Shown in pieces: positions 22,361-23,630 of a stretch of DNA of 23,630 nt. A program made the position numbers and the translations under genes. This stretch comes from Nitrospiria bacterium (GTDB taxonomy: Bacteria > Nitrospirota > Nitrospiria > JACQBZ01): the NCBI GenBank assembly GCA_919901335.1, contig CAKKOZ010000096.1, positions 18,156 to 41,785 on the forward strand, in the 5' to 3' direction. The notes under the pieces were generated by a model. It saw only the letters and a list, made by a program, of their open reading frames with translations. It was not told where the DNA came from and did not search any database. How positions within the stretch are numbered: the stretch's first letter is position 1; each line of letters opens with the position of its first letter.

Positions 22361-23630
22361 ATGACTCACCCATGGTCCAAAGATCAGGTGGCGCAGGAGG
22401 GTGGTTTTCCCTCGTCCGCGCCGCAGGAAATCTTACAGTCAACCTTCGGTTATTCCTCGTTCCGCCCGGGGCAGGAAGAGATTATCCGGGCGGTCCTCTC
22501 CGGGCGGGATTGCATCGGGGTGATGCCGACCGGGGCGGGCAAGTCATTGACGTATCAGATCCCGGCCCGAATCTTCTCCGGGACGACCCTCGTAATTTCA
22601 CCGCTGATCGCCTTGATGAAGGATCAAGTCGACGGTTTGATGGAAATCGGAATTCGGGCGACCTTTATCAATTCAAGTTTGACCCCTGCGGAGCGTCGGG
22701 AGCGGATGGCGCGGTTATCGGCGGGGGACTATGATCTGGTCTACGCCGCCCCGGAGGGCTTGGAGGGTCCGCTCCTTGATTTTTTGTCAACCTGCCGGAT
22801 CCCCCTCATTGCGGTTGATGAGGCCCATTGCATCAGCCAATGGGGCCACGACTTTCGGCCCTCGTATCGAAACCTTTCGGGGCTGAAATCCCGCCTCGGA
22901 AATGTTCCGGTCCTGGCGCTCACGGCGACGGCGACCGAAGAGGTGTCGGTTGATATGATCCGGCAATTGGGGATGGTCGCGCCGCTCCGCTTTCGCGGAT
23001 CGTTTTTTCGACCGAATCTTCGCATTCATGTTTACAAGAAGGGAAACGGACGGGAGACCAAGGAAGATATACTGCGGCTGGTTCAATCCCGCCCCGGACA
23101 GTCCGGAATCATCTATTGTCTCAGCCGGAAAAGCGTGGAGCAGACCGCCGCGTTTTTAACGTCACGCGGTGTTCGCGCCATGCCCTATCATGCCGGCATG
23201 GAGAACGACCGGCGGTCCCGATCGCAAGAGACCTTTAAACGGGATGACGTCGAGGTGATGGTGGCGACGGTGGCCTTCGGCATGGGAATTGACAAATCGA
23301 ACATCCGCTATGTGATCCATCGCGATATGCCGAAGAGCATCGAGGGGTACTATCAAGAGATCGGCCGCGCCGGCCGGGACGGGGTGGGGAGCGATTGCAT
23401 CCTTTTTTATTCCTGGTCGGAGGTCTTAAGCTACGACCGATTCTTGGACGACCTCACGGACGATCGACTCCGAACCAAGGTGAAGACGCAGACGCGGGAG
23501 ATGTTCAACTGGGCCGAACGCAATGCCTGCCGGCACCAACGTCTGGTCGCATATTTCGGCGAGACCCTCTCTCCTTGCGGCGCCTCGTGCGATGTCTGCG
23601 GCAAGTGGGACCTGCTGGAAGAGCTTCCGT
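22361..23630 (+). CDS. recQ: ATP-dependent DNA helicase RecQ (3' partial)
   Basis: RecQ is a 3'-5' superfamily 2 DNA helicase acting in recombination and replication-fork repair. The frame stays open from ATG 22361 to the window edge, giving 423 residues. It shows motif 0 FRPGQEEII (34-42), Walker A MPTGAGKS (55-62), DEAH in VDEAHCISQWGHDFRPSY (152-169), motif III ALTATAT, IIYCLSRKS, MVATVAFGMGIDK and YYQEIGRAGRDG. The RecQ zinc site follows, with C390, C406, C410 and C413. The spacing CGASC (three residues between cysteines) is one longer than the CXXC I know from E. coli RecQ. The winged-helix and any HRDC domain lie outside the window. The ATG has no good Shine-Dalgarno site; a GTG at 22388 is a possible alternative. 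Confidence 0.95.
   Translation, partial: MTHPWSKDQVAQEGGFPSSAPQEILQSTFGYSSFRPGQEEIIRAVLSGRDCIGVMPTGAGKSLTYQIPARIFSGTTLVISPLIALMKDQVDGLMEIGIRATFINSSLTPAERRERMARLSAGDYDLVYAAPEGLEGPLLDFLSTCRIPLIAVDEAHCISQWGHDFRPSYRNLSGLKSRLGNVPVLALTATATEEVSVDMIRQLGMVAPLRFRGSFFRPNLRIHVYKKGNGRETKEDILRLVQSRPGQSGIIYCLSRKSVEQTAAFLTSRGVRAMPYHAGMENDRRSRSQETFKRDDVEVMVATVAFGMGIDKSNIRYVIHRDMPKSIEGYYQEIGRAGRDGVGSDCILFYSWSEVLSYDRFLDDLTDDRLRTKVKTQTREMFNWAERNACRHQRLVAYFGETLSPCGASCDVCGKWDLLEELP

Noticed and set aside
1..23630. tRNA genes, CRISPR arrays, integrases or insertion sequences
   Set aside because: All gaps between genes are under 140 bases, and none shows cloverleaf features, spaced direct repeats or transposase fragments.

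Overview
The window is bacterial chromosomal DNA of moderately high GC content, dense with genes and almost all on the + strand. It holds one respiratory gene block followed by a long run of housekeeping genes. The most likely source is a member of the Nitrospirota (Nitrospira / Manganitrophus-like). The reason is the first block: a divergent cytochrome bd-type oxidase subunit with no CydB, next to membrane-anchored c-type cytochromes, one of which carries an ethylbenzene-dehydrogenase/DMSO-reductase gamma-type heme domain. This assignment comes from remembered gene organisation, not from a search, and other deep-branching lineages remain possible.

Region 1 (about 1-5910) is a putative terminal-oxidase module: a bd-like oxidase subunit I (5' end probably outside the window), a two-TM diheme cytochrome c, a four-TM monoheme cytochrome c, and a secreted, C-terminally anchored diheme cytochrome c fused to a heme b domain. 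Together they carry five CXXCH heme c sites. They look like one electron path between periplasmic carriers and a membrane bd-like core. A strong rho-independent terminator (5936-5963) closes the block.

Region 2 (6008-14631) begins with a near-consensus promoter and reads moeA (molybdenum cofactor), argS, tgt, yajC, secD, secF and a DUF4388-J domain-TPR protein with very short gaps. tgt-yajC-secD-secF is a widely conserved order that joins tRNA queuosine modification to the SecDF/YajC translocon accessory complex. A perfect 12-bp palindrome between yajC and secD looks like a dispersed repeat rather than a terminator.

Region 3 (14697-20191) has its own promoter and reads recJ, a bifunctional RelA/SpoT-family (p)ppGpp synthetase/hydrolase and an SLC13/DASS anion transporter.

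Region 4 (20188-23630) holds a minus-strand DUF192 protein whose stop codon overlaps that of the transporter, a divergently transcribed class I methyltransferase, a D-amino-acid transaminase-like class IV aminotransferase, and the first 423 codons of recQ, which runs off the right edge.

At recJ and DUF192, and possibly moeA, the best promoter places the predicted transcription start on or a few bases before the start codon, and no convincing Shine-Dalgarno site is seen. This suggests leaderless mRNAs. No tRNA, rRNA, CRISPR array, transposase or integrase was found. No gene-free stretch exceeds 140 bases.
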